Below are positions 15,860 through 23,232 of a stretch of 64,000 nucleotides of DNA, in pieces. Position numbers and translations under genes: made by a program. The notes beneath the pieces are model-generated. The model ran no database searches, was not told where the DNA came from, and saw only the letters and a list, made by a program, of their open reading frames with translations. Origin of the DNA: Prochlorococcus marinus str. MIT 9312 (lineage in GTDB: Bacteria; Cyanobacteriota; Cyanobacteriia; PCC-6307; Cyanobiaceae); the NCBI RefSeq assembly GCF_000012645.1, contig NC_007577.1:1054001-1118000 (forward strand). The letters run 5' to 3'. The stretch's first letter is position 1; each line of letters starts with the position of its first letter.

Positions 15860-17047
15860 TTAATAATCTGCATAAACATGAAAATCTCCAAGTTTTAAAG
15901 TGTCATAACAGTCATAATAAATACATTCAAAATCCTCTTCAAATAAATATGAATTAATATTTGCTTCCCTGTTAATGTATTCATCATCAACCTTTATACA
16001 TATTAAACAATTAGAACTTTGAAAATATCTTCCTCCTTTATCATCTTGAAAAGAACTTTCATCAATCATTGGCAAAATGTATAAAAAACTAGAACCATCT
16101 GATTTCTTTTTTAATCCGCATAAATAAAAATCTTGTGAATTATTATCTTTTTTAGATTTATAAATGTCTAATTTTTTATTTTCATTATCATTTAAATCTT
16201 CTATATATATAGGTAAGCCTAAATCTTCATCAACTTCATCAAATGATTTAAATCTTTCAAGAGCTTTCAATTCATCTACTAAATTTTTATCTGCTATAGG
16301 AAGACATTTAGATAAATCACCAATAATATATTTTCCTTTACTTAATTTCCCTATCTTTTGAGCAGATGGGAAAAGATGATCCTTGATTGATTGACCATTA
16401 TTTTTTGCAGTCTCTAATGCATTTCTATGTTCTTTTAAAAATTCATCAAGGTTTGCTATTTCTTCACCATTTTTATTAAGGGAAATATATCCATATTTTT
16501 TGATGTTTTCATATTTTGGAAGAATATCTGATTTAATTTTTTTGAGCAATTCATCTCCTCTAAGTTTTTTGTTTTTTGAATAATCTATTTTATATTCAGG
16601 AAAATCTTTTGGTAATTGCCTTCCATTTGGATATTCATTTTTGCATGATCTCTCCCAACACTTTTTAAAAATTTTTAGGATCATCTCTATATCAAGTTCG
16701 GACTTAAATTCTTCATAGCTTTTATAAGGGCAACTATATGTATCACCTATATAAAAAAGCCATGTTTCATTATCACCCTCTAATGGGTCGGCAACAGCTT
16801 CTTGATATCTGGTCTCTAAATAATCTAGAACTCCTTCATAAGTGCTGACCCAATCAAATAGAGAAGAAAATTCTTCATCTAAAAAAGTTTCATCTACTCC
16901 ATAAGCATCAGGATCGGAATCATTTAGAAAAATTGAGATTGCTGAATATGTCGCAGATGAAATTCTTTTTTCATGAAAATATGTACAAATTTCACTTTCA
17001 TATGCCTTCAAATGAATATAGAAAGAGTATATGGAAACTGGTTTCAT
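15860..17047 (-). CDS. Large acidic island-family protein
   Basis: 395 residues. The start (MKPVSIYSFYIHL) matches the 5433-6221 protein. The module IGDTYSCPYKSYEEFKSELDIEMILKIFKKCWERSCKNE (about 115-155) is the shared C.Y...W.R.C module of this island family. The C-terminal 150 residues form an acidic beta-like region with SSFLYILPMIDES and CICIK-like strands, resembling SMI1/KNR4-type immunity folds only vaguely. Downstream of the WGR-ligase gene with a 50-bp gap. Function unknown. Confidence 0.6.
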   Translation of the reverse strand: MKPVSIYSFYIHLKAYESEICTYFHEKRISSATYSAISIFLNDSDPDAYGVDETFLDEEFSSLFDWVSTYEGVLDYLETRYQEAVADPLEGDNETWLFYIGDTYSCPYKSYEEFKSELDIEMILKIFKKCWERSCKNEYPNGRQLPKDFPEYKIDYSKNKKLRGDELLKKIKSDILPKYENIKKYGYISLNKNGEEIANLDEFLKEHRNALETAKNNGQSIKDHLFPSAQKIGKLSKGKYIIGDLSKCLPIADKNLVDELKALERFKSFDEVDEDLGLPIYIEDLNDNENKKLDIYKSKKDNNSQDFYLCGLKKKSDGSSFLYILPMIDESSFQDDKGGRYFQSSNCLICIKVDDEYINREANINSYLFEEDFECIYYDCYDTLKLGDFHVYADY

Positions 17048-17097
17048 TTTTAAAAATATCTAGTCAGATTAATCCGGTTCTAATTAAAAAAAATCAT

Positions 17098-18192
17098 TTA
17101 ATCTTTTTTATATTTAAGCTGAGAAATTACAGCTGCAGTTTCATCTAGATCATTACGCTTTCCTTTATAAATAGGTTGAAAAAGAGCACCATCTTTAATG
17201 GCATATAGATAATCCACTTCAATTAATTCGCCTGGATTTGGAATATCTTGATTAGCAGGAACCGTACACTTACCTACAGATATCCAAATTCCATTATCAT
17301 TTATTTCGATAGATACAGAACGCTTACCTTCCGTAATTGAAGAGACACGCAGCGTGGCACTTTCTACAAATTTAAGCTTAAGAGCGTTTCCTCCAGAACT
17401 TGGTCTGCCTTCGTTGTATGTTGCATCTCCATTTTTAAAAACAACTCCCTCTTCATTTTTTGATTTTGCGCTTTCTACAAAATCTTTAACTTTTTCTAAG
17501 CTATCTGCAATGGTTGGGTAATCAACTTTTAAAGCATTATCAAGTTTTTTTGATTTGATTTCTTCTCCAAGTTTCTCAAGATAAGTAACACGATCGCTAA
17601 ATGAATTTTCTTTAGTTTCCAAGCCTTTGAACTTGAGAACATCAAAGATAACTAAATGATCCCCCATGTCTTCAGAATCTATTTCTGTATCTATAAACCC
17701 TCCGTCTTTTAGTTTTTCCAGTGCATCCTGAATAGGTTTCTGCAAACCTACTCGCAAACCTTTGCGGTTAGATGCAATGATTTCTGAGTTATTAATACTT
17801 GCGCCCCTACGTTCTCCATCATGTTTTGTCTGCATATAAACTCTAGAAAAATTATTGAAAAGTTCTTCAAGATTTTCATTATTAATCGGGTTTAATAATT
17901 GAGGTTTAAAGTCAGTAGATTCTCCAGCTTTTTCTGTCTCTGCATACTCAACTGAACTATCTTCAGGTGCATATCCCTTTGAGGTTTTTGATAGTACTAA
18001 CTTGTCATATATTTTTTTCGCATCATCATAAGTAGCAGGAGTTTTTGTTTTTGTCCCACTTTGGAGGGGTTTTCCTCTTCGACCATATTGAAAGGTCACA
18101 TTAAAACCACCATCAACTTCCTTTAGTTCTGCTTGATAAACTTTGTCAGATGAACCCTCTGTGAAAGATAAAGATATTTTTTCGTTTTTCAT
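17098..18192 (-). CDS. WGR-domain ATP-dependent DNA ligase
   Basis: 364 residues. Residues 1-75 form a WGR domain (Y.AEL...VTFQYGRRGKPLQSGTKT), a nucleic-acid-binding module known from PARPs and some bacterial ligases. From about 105 comes an ATP-dependent ligase core: motif I TKHDGER (Lys forms the AMP adduct), motif Ia SNRKG, motif III FIDTEID, motif IV EEGVVFK, motif V ALKLKF. A short OB-like C-terminus follows (VGKCTVP...EVDYLYA). It should seal nicks in DNA; cyanobacteria rely on an NAD-dependent LigA for replication, so this one is accessory. The compact size resembles phage and mobile-element ligases. Operators seem to lie just upstream (18211-18272). Confidence 0.88.
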   Translation of the reverse strand: MKNEKISLSFTEGSSDKVYQAELKEVDGGFNVTFQYGRRGKPLQSGTKTKTPATYDDAKKIYDKLVLSKTSKGYAPEDSSVEYAETEKAGESTDFKPQLLNPINNENLEELFNNFSRVYMQTKHDGERRGASINNSEIIASNRKGLRVGLQKPIQDALEKLKDGGFIDTEIDSEDMGDHLVIFDVLKFKGLETKENSFSDRVTYLEKLGEEIKSKKLDNALKVDYPTIADSLEKVKDFVESAKSKNEEGVVFKNGDATYNEGRPSSGGNALKLKFVESATLRVSSITEGKRSVSIEINDNGIWISVGKCTVPANQDIPNPGELIEVDYLYAIKDGALFQPIYKGKRNDLDETAAVISQLKYKKD

Positions 18193-18204
18193 GTTAAAGA
18201 TTTA

Positions 18205-18275
18205 AAAATCCTAGAACTTTAAACTTCTAGCAGTATAAATATAAAAATTATAGAAATCTATAAATATCTATAAAT
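18205..18275 (-). promoter_or_regulatory. Putative operator region of the ligase gene
   Basis: Contains a perfect inverted repeat CTAGAA-(8)-TTCTAG (18211-18230) and TATAGAAATCTA (18249-18260), followed by a related TATCTATAAATG. The second motif also occurs before the MarR-like gene (8381). Probably binding sites for a dimeric regulator, either the MarR-like protein or the RHH protein encoded next door. Confidence 0.4.
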
Positions 18276-18306
18276 GAACTATTTATATTAAAAATCTAAA
18301 TTTGAA

Positions 18307-18912
18307 CTATTTTATTTCTATTGAATCAACAAGGTCAGAACCCTTATCACAGATGATCTGCTGAGTGGGGAAGTCATTACATCCTGACCACTCTCTAAGG
18401 GCACTGTATATGGGACAAGGGCATTTATTTCCTAAGCAAAGTTCATTTAATTCATCTCCTGTCCATGGATCTGGATCATCAATTAACATTACCTCTTTTA
18501 ACCTTAAGGTATAGAAATGATTCCATTGACTAAATTTCTCAACTAGAGGGATAAAATCTTTCCAGCATTGATTGATTTTTGTGTAATTGCGTTCCTGAAA
18601 TATTTTATTAAATAAGCCTTTCATAAATAGAGTACAGTTTTTAGCCTCTTGATCAGTAAATGCAGTTCCCTTTAAAGAATTTATATTATTTCCCAAAAAT
18701 ACTTTTTCTAAATTTGTAAGTCTCTTATTAATATCTTCAATAACGCTGCTCTTTACTCCTTCATCAATGAAGTCAACCTCAGCAGATTGTTTAAGGATTG
18801 AGTTAATATACTTCTCCATCGTCTTGTCACTATTTTGCGCAAGAAATTTTAATTTGCTATGTAGTTCCTTGCTAACTTTTATATTCAATTGAGCAAGATC
18901 CTTTTCTTTCAA
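18307..18912 (-). CDS. Ribbon-helix-helix N-terminal domain protein
   Basis: 201 residues. The first 45 (AQLNIKVSKELHSKLKFLAQNSDKTMEKYINSIL) fit an Arc/ParD-type ribbon-helix-helix: a beta strand followed by two helices, which dimerises to bind DNA. The remaining 150 residues include a Cys-rich stretch (NELCLGNKCPCPIYSALREW) that could bind metal. It is encoded just upstream of the WGR-ligase in the same direction. A regulator role is inferred from the N-terminus only. Confidence 0.6.
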   Translation of the reverse strand: MKEKDLAQLNIKVSKELHSKLKFLAQNSDKTMEKYINSILKQSAEVDFIDEGVKSSVIEDINKRLTNLEKVFLGNNINSLKGTAFTDQEAKNCTLFMKGLFNKIFQERNYTKINQCWKDFIPLVEKFSQWNHFYTLRLKEVMLIDDPDPWTGDELNELCLGNKCPCPIYSALREWSGCNDFPTQQIICDKGSDLVDSIEIK

Positions 18913-19051
18913 CTTCCTTCAATTTTTTCATTTATCATAACTAGAATTATCTTATTAATTAGACAAATAGTTAAATAAATAATAAAGTCTTTCTAAAACG
19001 AAGTAGATATTCATTATTTAATAAGCGGTGCAAGTAATAAGGGTTTGATTT

Positions 19052-19474
19052 TTACCAAATAAACTTATCCCACCTACCTTTATTTGTAAATCTATAAGTT
19101 CTATTGTTCCACTTTAATTTATTTAAACCTTTTTCTGAACGAGCAACATTATCAAGATAATTTATATGAATTTCAACTAAATACAAAGTGTAATAGCTAT
19201 ATTGAGTTGCTTCACTTCCTCCCCACCAAATAGGTTTTAGAGATTTTTTACTTTCTAATGCTTTTATCCTTCTCCCTTCAAATATGACTGAAGAGTCTCC
19301 ATCATTAGTCTCTATAAATTTATAGCATTTGTAGTTAGAAGAAGGTGCTTTTGGCTTGGATCCTCTTGAACACCAACCATTGCTGCTCATTTTCTCGTAA
19401 ACAACACTTGCTTTCATTGCAGTAGGTAAAGCTAGTGCAGCTAGTAGTGGGAGTAGTAAGCGTTTTACTTTCAT
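19052..19474 (-). CDS. Secreted protein with shared island leader peptide
   Basis: 140 residues: leader VKRLLLPLLAALALPTAMKA, then a mature part of about 115 residues with two cysteines near its start (GWCSRG, NYKCYKF) and alternating aromatic strands (YYTLYLVEIHINYL, RTYRFTNKGRW). The mature part is unrelated to the other two proteins sharing this leader. The start overlaps the stop of the small membrane gene upstream (ATGA), repeating the coupling seen at 2022. Likely periplasmic; function unknown. Confidence 0.7.
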   Translation of the reverse strand: MKVKRLLLPLLAALALPTAMKASVVYEKMSSNGWCSRGSKPKAPSSNYKCYKFIETNDGDSSVIFEGRRIKALESKKSLKPIWWGGSEATQYSYYTLYLVEIHINYLDNVARSEKGLNKLKWNNRTYRFTNKGRWDKFIW

Positions 19475-19656
19475 CGGCTTTTTGTGTTTTGTGCAATAGA
19501 CCCTAAAACAATTAGGCTAAGCCCAAATCCGAAACCTAGTATTTCATAAATCTGATGTATGGAAGTAGTACCCTGTCCGTAAATTGAAATAGTGTTGGCT
19601 AAAATTATGATTCCCGATACATACCCGATAATTGCTCCGAAAGAAAAGTTATTCAC
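19471..19656 (-). CDS. Small two-helix membrane protein
   Basis: 61 residues with two predicted membrane helices (FGAIIGYVSGIIILANTISIY and ILGFGFGLSLIVLGSIA). The start is GTG at 19656; no ATG is available. It overlaps the leader-peptide gene by four bases. Copy D of the island promoter motif lies about 20 bp upstream, giving this two-gene unit the same promoter as the locus at 2885. Confidence 0.6.
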   Translation of the reverse strand: MNNFSFGAIIGYVSGIIILANTISIYGQGTTSIHQIYEILGFGFGLSLIVLGSIAQNTKSR

Positions 19657-19672
19657 AAAAAAATTAGCTAAT

Positions 19673-19700
19673 TGCCCCTTATTTTAGATCGACTGTCAAT
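19673..19700 (-). promoter_or_regulatory. Island palindrome/promoter motif, copy D
   Basis: Same sequence as copy C over 26 bases: GATTGACAGTCGATC then TAAAATAAGGGGC on the - strand. It stands just upstream of the GTG at 19656, so two unrelated transcription units share an identical promoter block. Confidence 0.6.
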
Positions 19701-19770
19701 CATAGAAGTGTTATTTTGGCTTTTTTTGCGTTTATATCGCACTATGTGAATGTATATATTTATAACTTCT

Positions 19771-19905
19771 ATGATTAATTTCCCTGTATTTGTAGAAAGT
19801 TTGCTGATTCCTTTAGTATTTTTAGGATTTTTTGCGGTTTATAAGAGATCAAAAAGAAAGAAAAGACAGTTTCATGCACCGCCTACACATCAACTACCTA
19901 GTTAA
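19771..19905 (+). CDS. Small single-helix membrane protein
   Basis: 44 residues: MINFPVFVESLLIPLVFLGF and a helix end FAVYKR, followed by a highly basic tail (SKRKKRQF) and HAPPTHQLPS. It is clearly paralogous to the - strand gene at 35517-35654 (same first 30 residues with few changes), which supports translation of both. Membrane insertion with a cytoplasmic basic tail is expected. Family not recognised. Confidence 0.65.
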   Translation: MINFPVFVESLLIPLVFLGFFAVYKRSKRKKRQFHAPPTHQLPS

Positions 19906-19909
19906 TTGA

Positions 19910-20203
19910 ATGAAAGTTCTCGAAAATATTGCATCCGATTTAGAACAAAGAATTACTGAAGCTTCAATTGGGAATTCTTCTAGACCAACTATTTTATTTT
20001 GTGGCTGCGATCCTCGACTGAAAAAGGATTTGCATAAACGTGCTAAGCGTATTGGCTTTACTCCCTCTTACTCAATAAAACATCCATCTATTAAAGTTGA
20101 ATTGCAGAATTTTGGTAATAGAAAAATAGAAACAGATAGATTTAAAACAATAACTATGGACTACGAAAACTTTGAATTTATTTGTAGATATTTAGAGAGT
20201 TAA
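19910..20203 (+). CDS. Hypothetical 97-residue protein
   Basis: Starts four bases after the preceding small membrane gene, so the two are probably cotranscribed. Visible features: a strand FCGCDP with two close cysteines, basic helices (KKDLHKRAKRIGF) and an acidic C-terminus. No family recognised. Confidence 0.55.
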   Translation: MKVLENIASDLEQRITEASIGNSSRPTILFCGCDPRLKKDLHKRAKRIGFTPSYSIKHPSIKVELQNFGNRKIETDRFKTITMDYENFEFICRYLES

Positions 20204-20241
20204 GCAGATTGAAAAACAAAGGTTTTAATGTAACTCAGGGC

Positions 20242-20340
20242 ATGGCTTTACTACTATTGAAGCCTTTAAGTCTACCTGCAAATCTAGTCCTTAAATTAAT
20301 TATTTTTATTACTGATCCCAAAAATAAAATAGGAAGTTAA
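20242..20340 (+). CDS. Possible 32-residue peptide
   Basis: ATG at 20242 opens a frame with a hydrophobic segment (LLLLKPLSLPANLVLKLIIFI) and a short polar end. It could also start at an in-frame TTG 33 bp earlier. Size and hydrophobicity match the other micro-membrane proteins here, but there is no paralogue in the window to support it. Confidence 0.3.
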   Translation: MALLLLKPLSLPANLVLKLIIFITDPKNKIGS

Positions 20341-20510
20341 TTAGAAAAGAACCTATTCTCACTTTTGATTATTCCTAAGGATTTTATCCATTTTCATATT
20401 TGATTGTTGGTCCTCTATCCGTATATATCTGTACCTTAAACCGTACATCTTTTTTAGTCGGTTGGTGAGTCTGTCTAGTTAGAACGTAGTAGTAGCAGCC
20501 ATGAGTTCAA

Positions 20511-20696
20511 ATGTCTTCAACACCAATCAGATCTTGTAAAAAATATGTACTAAGTTACAAAGATTCATCAAACAGTACACATCAAATAGGGTTCTACGCT
20601 CGCGATGCATATGACTGCCTGATGCTTGCTAGAGAATTTAATTCTTATGTACATGACCATCCAAATTCTGTAACTAGAATCCAACAAAAATTTTGA
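20511..20696 (+). CDS. Hypothetical 61-residue protein
   Basis: A compact soluble protein (RSCKKYVLSYKDSSNSTHQIGFYARDAYDCLMLAREFN): a beta-hairpin-like start and an amphipathic helix. It lies 11 bp before the CP12-like gene and is probably cotranscribed. Similar small proteins are familiar from marine picocyanobacteria, but I cannot name a function. Confidence 0.6.
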   Translation: MSSTPIRSCKKYVLSYKDSSNSTHQIGFYARDAYDCLMLAREFNSYVHDHPNSVTRIQQKF

Positions 20697-20707
20697 GGTA
20701 ATTAATT

Positions 20708-20896
20708 ATGAACTTAAAAAGATCACCATTCGCAATTCAAGATAAGAACTCAAGAGATCTTGATAATGCAAATGAATATTCAACTCTCAAGGAATTAATC
20801 CAAGAGCAAGAGATTTCAACAGATTTATCAGATTACTGGGATAAGGAATGTGAATTAAATCCATCCAACCCACGTTGTCTGGTCTATGAAGATTAA
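20708..20896 (+). CDS. CP12-like protein
   Basis: 62 residues. The end CELNPSNPRCLVYED matches the CP12 C-terminal motif (C-x-x-NP-x(n)-C-x-x-Y-[ED]). There the two redox-active cysteines form a loop that inserts into GAPDH and, with phosphoribulokinase, switches off the Calvin cycle in the dark. The N-terminal cysteine pair of full CP12 is absent and the helical part (LKELIQEQEIS...SDYWDKE) differs. It should bind GAPDH rather than assemble the full ternary complex. Cyanophages carry CP12 to redirect carbon flow, so a mobile-element origin is plausible. A GAGGT Shine-Dalgarno lies 10 bases before the ATG. Confidence 0.75.
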   Translation: MNLKRSPFAIQDKNSRDLDNANEYSTLKELIQEQEISTDLSDYWDKECELNPSNPRCLVYED

Positions 20897-20956
20897 TGAT
20901 CCTTTTTTTGGCACACCCACATTCTTGCTATTAATTAAGTAGAAACTTTTTTATTA

Positions 20957-21046
20957 ATGCCATTAGACGTATTTCTAATGAATATGTGTGTTGTGGTAAT
21001 TGGTTTACTAGTCAGAAGAGAGATCAAACTTAAGAAGGCTAGATAG
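20957..21046 (+). CDS. Possible micro-membrane protein
   Basis: A 29-codon frame: hydrophobic segment FLMNMCVVVIGLLV and a basic end RREIKLKKAR. Four bases separate it from the next tiny frame. Composition fits the positive-inside rule for a single-helix membrane protein. Support is compositional only. Confidence 0.35.
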   Translation: MPLDVFLMNMCVVVIGLLVRREIKLKKAR

Positions 21047-21049
21047 ATT

Positions 21050-21169
21050 ATGAAGACACAAATTTTCAAAGAGCAGTTCATTCCAAATGTTCATGCTATT
21101 ACTCTTTTACTAATGCTGCTTCTATGTTTGTGGTTGCCGCTAGCACTCCGATTCTTATTAATCTTCTAG
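21050..21169 (+). CDS. Possible micro-membrane protein
   Basis: 39 residues with one strongly hydrophobic helix (AITLLLMLLLCLWLPLALRF). It follows the previous tiny frame after three bases, suggesting a bicistronic unit. No family recognised. Confidence 0.4.
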   Translation: MKTQIFKEQFIPNVHAITLLLMLLLCLWLPLALRFLLIF

Positions 21170-21208
21170 AACCTAAGTTAGATCTCGGAAAAATGTATCC
21201 TTATAAAA

Positions 21209-21463
21209 CTAGATCTTATTTATTCGTAGCTTATAACCAAACTCAATCATTTTGTTATATGTAGATTTTGTTTGTACAAGGTTAAGAGAAAGACGTTTTT
21301 CTTCATTCTTTTGTAAATAAAAAAAACCTTTGTTCTTTACGTTTTTCTCAATAGTTACATATTCCTTTCCTTTATTTAAAATCCAAGGTTCTTTTTGGAA
21401 ATTCTCATCTCCAATTTGATAATCCCATGGAAAAATACTATTAGTTTGATTTTGAAGTGACAA
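21209..21463 (-). CDS. Hypothetical 84-residue protein
   Basis: Polar, aromatic-rich N-terminus (IFPWDYQIGDENFQKEPWIL) and a basic, strand-like remainder. No membrane segment, no cysteines, no recognised domain. It stands alone between the micro-protein pair and a gene-poor region. Confidence 0.45.
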   Translation of the reverse strand: MSLQNQTNSIFPWDYQIGDENFQKEPWILNKGKEYVTIEKNVKNKGFFYLQKNEEKRLSLNLVQTKSTYNKMIEFGYKLRINKI

Positions 21464-21581
21464 ATTGAATATTTAACCTTTATTTTTTTTACTCTAGTAC
21501 TTTGTGATGTCTATTAAGAGTATCTATATAGAATGTTTTATATTGCTGCCTGAATCATTCACGTTTTGGTTTTTTTTAGGC

Positions 21582-21605
21582 AAAAAAAAAAGACCCTTGC
21601 GAGCC
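21582..21605 (-). terminator. Rho-independent terminator in a gene-free stretch
   Basis: On the - strand GGCTC-GCAA-GGGTC (with G-U pairs) is followed by ten T residues. The 360 bases from 21464 to 21825 contain no convincing gene, so this terminator may end a small RNA. On the same strand CCCCATCACC occurs twice, 111 bp apart (at 21608 and 21719). Confidence 0.5.
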
Positions 21606-21825
21606 TAGGTGATGGGGACCTCTATCATGGCAAATAAAACATCAATAAACAACACCACCTAAAGCAAGAAATATTACAGTCAAACACCATATGTAGTGCT
21701 ATTATATTAGAAAGGCTGGGTGATGGGGATGATCTAGCTTTTAAATTTGGTATAGCTAACGCCCTTTTTTTATGGATATAATTCAGCTAATCAATAAGTT
21801 TAAACATCTTACGATCTAGTTCTCA

Positions 21826-21867
21826 TAGGGCACTAGGTTGCTTCTGAGCGAGATTTGAGCGAGATTT
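21826..21867 (+). repeat. Truncated tRNA-Pro core (stub 4) with 11-bp-period repeats
   Basis: GCACTAGGTTG from 21830, followed by TGAGCGAGATT at 21845 and 21856. It lies 176 bp upstream of the same core in fragment 4, the spacing found for stubs 1, 2 and 9. Confidence 0.6.
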
Positions 21868-21994
21868 TGCTTATTTATGCACCACCTTGCTACATCTTTC
21901 TACTTTTTAAGACTCATAAATTTTCTTTTAATGCCAACTAATAAGCTATAGCCTCACTTGTTTATTTAGCCTACTGTCGCAATTTGCGTAGCGG

Positions 21995-22040
21995 GTGCTT
22001 TGGGAGCACTAGGTCGCAGGTTCGAATCCTGTCGCTCCGA
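21995..22040 (+). repeat. tRNA-Pro(UGG) 3' fragment, copy 4
   Basis: 46 nt, one change from copies 1-3 (CGCTCCGA in the acceptor strand). The 5' flank is the AGCCTCACTTGTTT family. Confidence 0.9.
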
Positions 22041-22063
22041 CTCAATCAAATCCAAGTCATACT

Positions 22064-22093
22064 AGCGATTTACCCAGACTCGCTTTTTTAATG
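22064..22093 (+). terminator. Terminator hairpin after fragment 4
   Basis: AGCGA...TCGCT with a T run, a slightly shortened version of the tRNA-Pro terminator. Confidence 0.6.
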
Positions 22094-22100
22094 GGAAAGT

Positions 22101-22135
22101 TGACATCGCTCTCTTGATGTCAGTTTGATGTCAAA
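22101..22135 (+). repeat. Arm-type repeats after tRNA-Pro fragment 4
   Basis: TGACATC (22101) is inverted relative to GATGTCA at 22116 and 22127 (11-bp period). The layout is the same as after fragments 1 and 2, but with a completely different repeat sequence. Confidence 0.65.
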
Positions 22136-22206
22136 ACTAAATTGGCATAATATATATATTAAATATTCATTTGATAATTTCTTATTTAAAATTCAAAAAA
22201 TAACAA

Positions 22207-22860
22207 TCAATTCTTGGGAGAGATTCTTCTATAGGCCTTATCCTCAATAATAGTTTCATAGTGAGGGCTATCTTTTAGGAAGGCATCGATTATCATTTGC
22301 ACCCCCTTCTCTTTTATTTGCTCATAATTGTATAGTTTTTTTACCATAGGGAAAACTTTAGGGTTCATTGATGGAGAGGTCGCCATTGACCAATCATTAT
22401 CATCAAAATCAATAATGCTTCCAACTTTCAAACATTTTTCTATTAAGAAAAAGGTCAAACAGTCAATTGGAAATGTATGGGCGCCATCAAGAAAAACATA
22501 ATCATATTGGGGAGGATTTTTGCTCACTATATTTTTAAATAATGTAGTGTTGTAACTATCCAGGTATTTATAAGTATTCCCAAAAAAAGTTATCCTCTTC
22601 AAATCATCCTGAGATATTTTAGTTTTTAGAGGCTCAAATTTGTCTTTAAAATCATATAAATCAATTTTTGAATTTTCTGGAAGAATTTTTAAGACTTCAA
22701 TTAGAGTGTGTCCTTTGTAGAATCCGATCTCACAATAATTTTTTGGTTGAAACTCCTTTACCAACTCTACTGTTTCAACATTGGGTGCTCCAACTGCCAA
22801 TGACCTTGGGAAAGATCTTCCAAGATTTAATAAACTTTTAACTTTTTCTTTGATATTCAT
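22207..22860 (-). CDS. Class I SAM-dependent methyltransferase-like protein
   Basis: 217 residues. Motif I YCEIGFYKGHTLIEVL (SAM-binding Gly loop), an acidic strand end (KIDLYDFKD) and YDYVFLDGAHTFPIDCLTFFLIEKCLKVGSIIDFDD match the Methyltransf_24-type Rossmann fold. There the Asp-Gly-x-His segment commonly binds metal or substrate. Such proteins usually methylate sugars or small hydroxylated compounds, often for surface glycans; the substrate here is unknown. It is the only gene between fragments 4 and 5, a single-gene cassette on the - strand. Confidence 0.8.
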   Translation of the reverse strand: MNIKEKVKSLLNLGRSFPRSLAVGAPNVETVELVKEFQPKNYCEIGFYKGHTLIEVLKILPENSKIDLYDFKDKFEPLKTKISQDDLKRITFFGNTYKYLDSYNTTLFKNIVSKNPPQYDYVFLDGAHTFPIDCLTFFLIEKCLKVGSIIDFDDNDWSMATSPSMNPKVFPMVKKLYNYEQIKEKGVQMIIDAFLKDSPHYETIIEDKAYRRISPKN

Positions 22861-23126
22861 GAATTATTGATTTTTGGTTAAATATCTCTTTATATATAAA
22901 TAACAAAAAAAGATTTCAAATTAAATTTTGGCAATGAATCTTTGGAATACAGATACAAATTGTTTAATTAATACGGTCAAAAAAAAATAGGAGCTTGGAA
23001 TACTAACTTTAAAAAAAATTGACAAATTATGGGCAAACATCGCTTTATTTAAACAAATAAATTACGCAACACCACGTAAGAATTAAGTTATAGCTATAAA
23101 GACTAATGCTTGCAATGTGGTTGGAT

Positions 23127-23169
23127 GTGCTTTGGGAGCACTAGGTCGCAGGTTTGAATCTCTCGCCCG
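23127..23169 (+). repeat. tRNA-Pro 3' fragment, copy 5 (diverged end)
   Basis: Identical to the core through the T-arm start, then GGTTTGAATCTCTCGCCCG, with a deletion in the 3' T stem and acceptor. The 3' flank (TATAGCAGTAAGTCTCAGCTAATA) is shared with copies 10 and 15. Confidence 0.85.
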
Positions 23170-23205
23170 TTCAGTTATAGCAGTAAGTCTCAGCTAATAC
23201 CTGAT

Positions 23206-23227
23206 TCACGCAAAACTCACGCAAAAA
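23206..23227 (+). repeat. Arm-type repeats after tRNA-Pro fragment 5
   Basis: TCACGCAAAA at 23206 and 23217, an 11-bp period, just before the pilin gene stop. Confidence 0.6.
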
Positions 23228-23232
23228 TTAAT

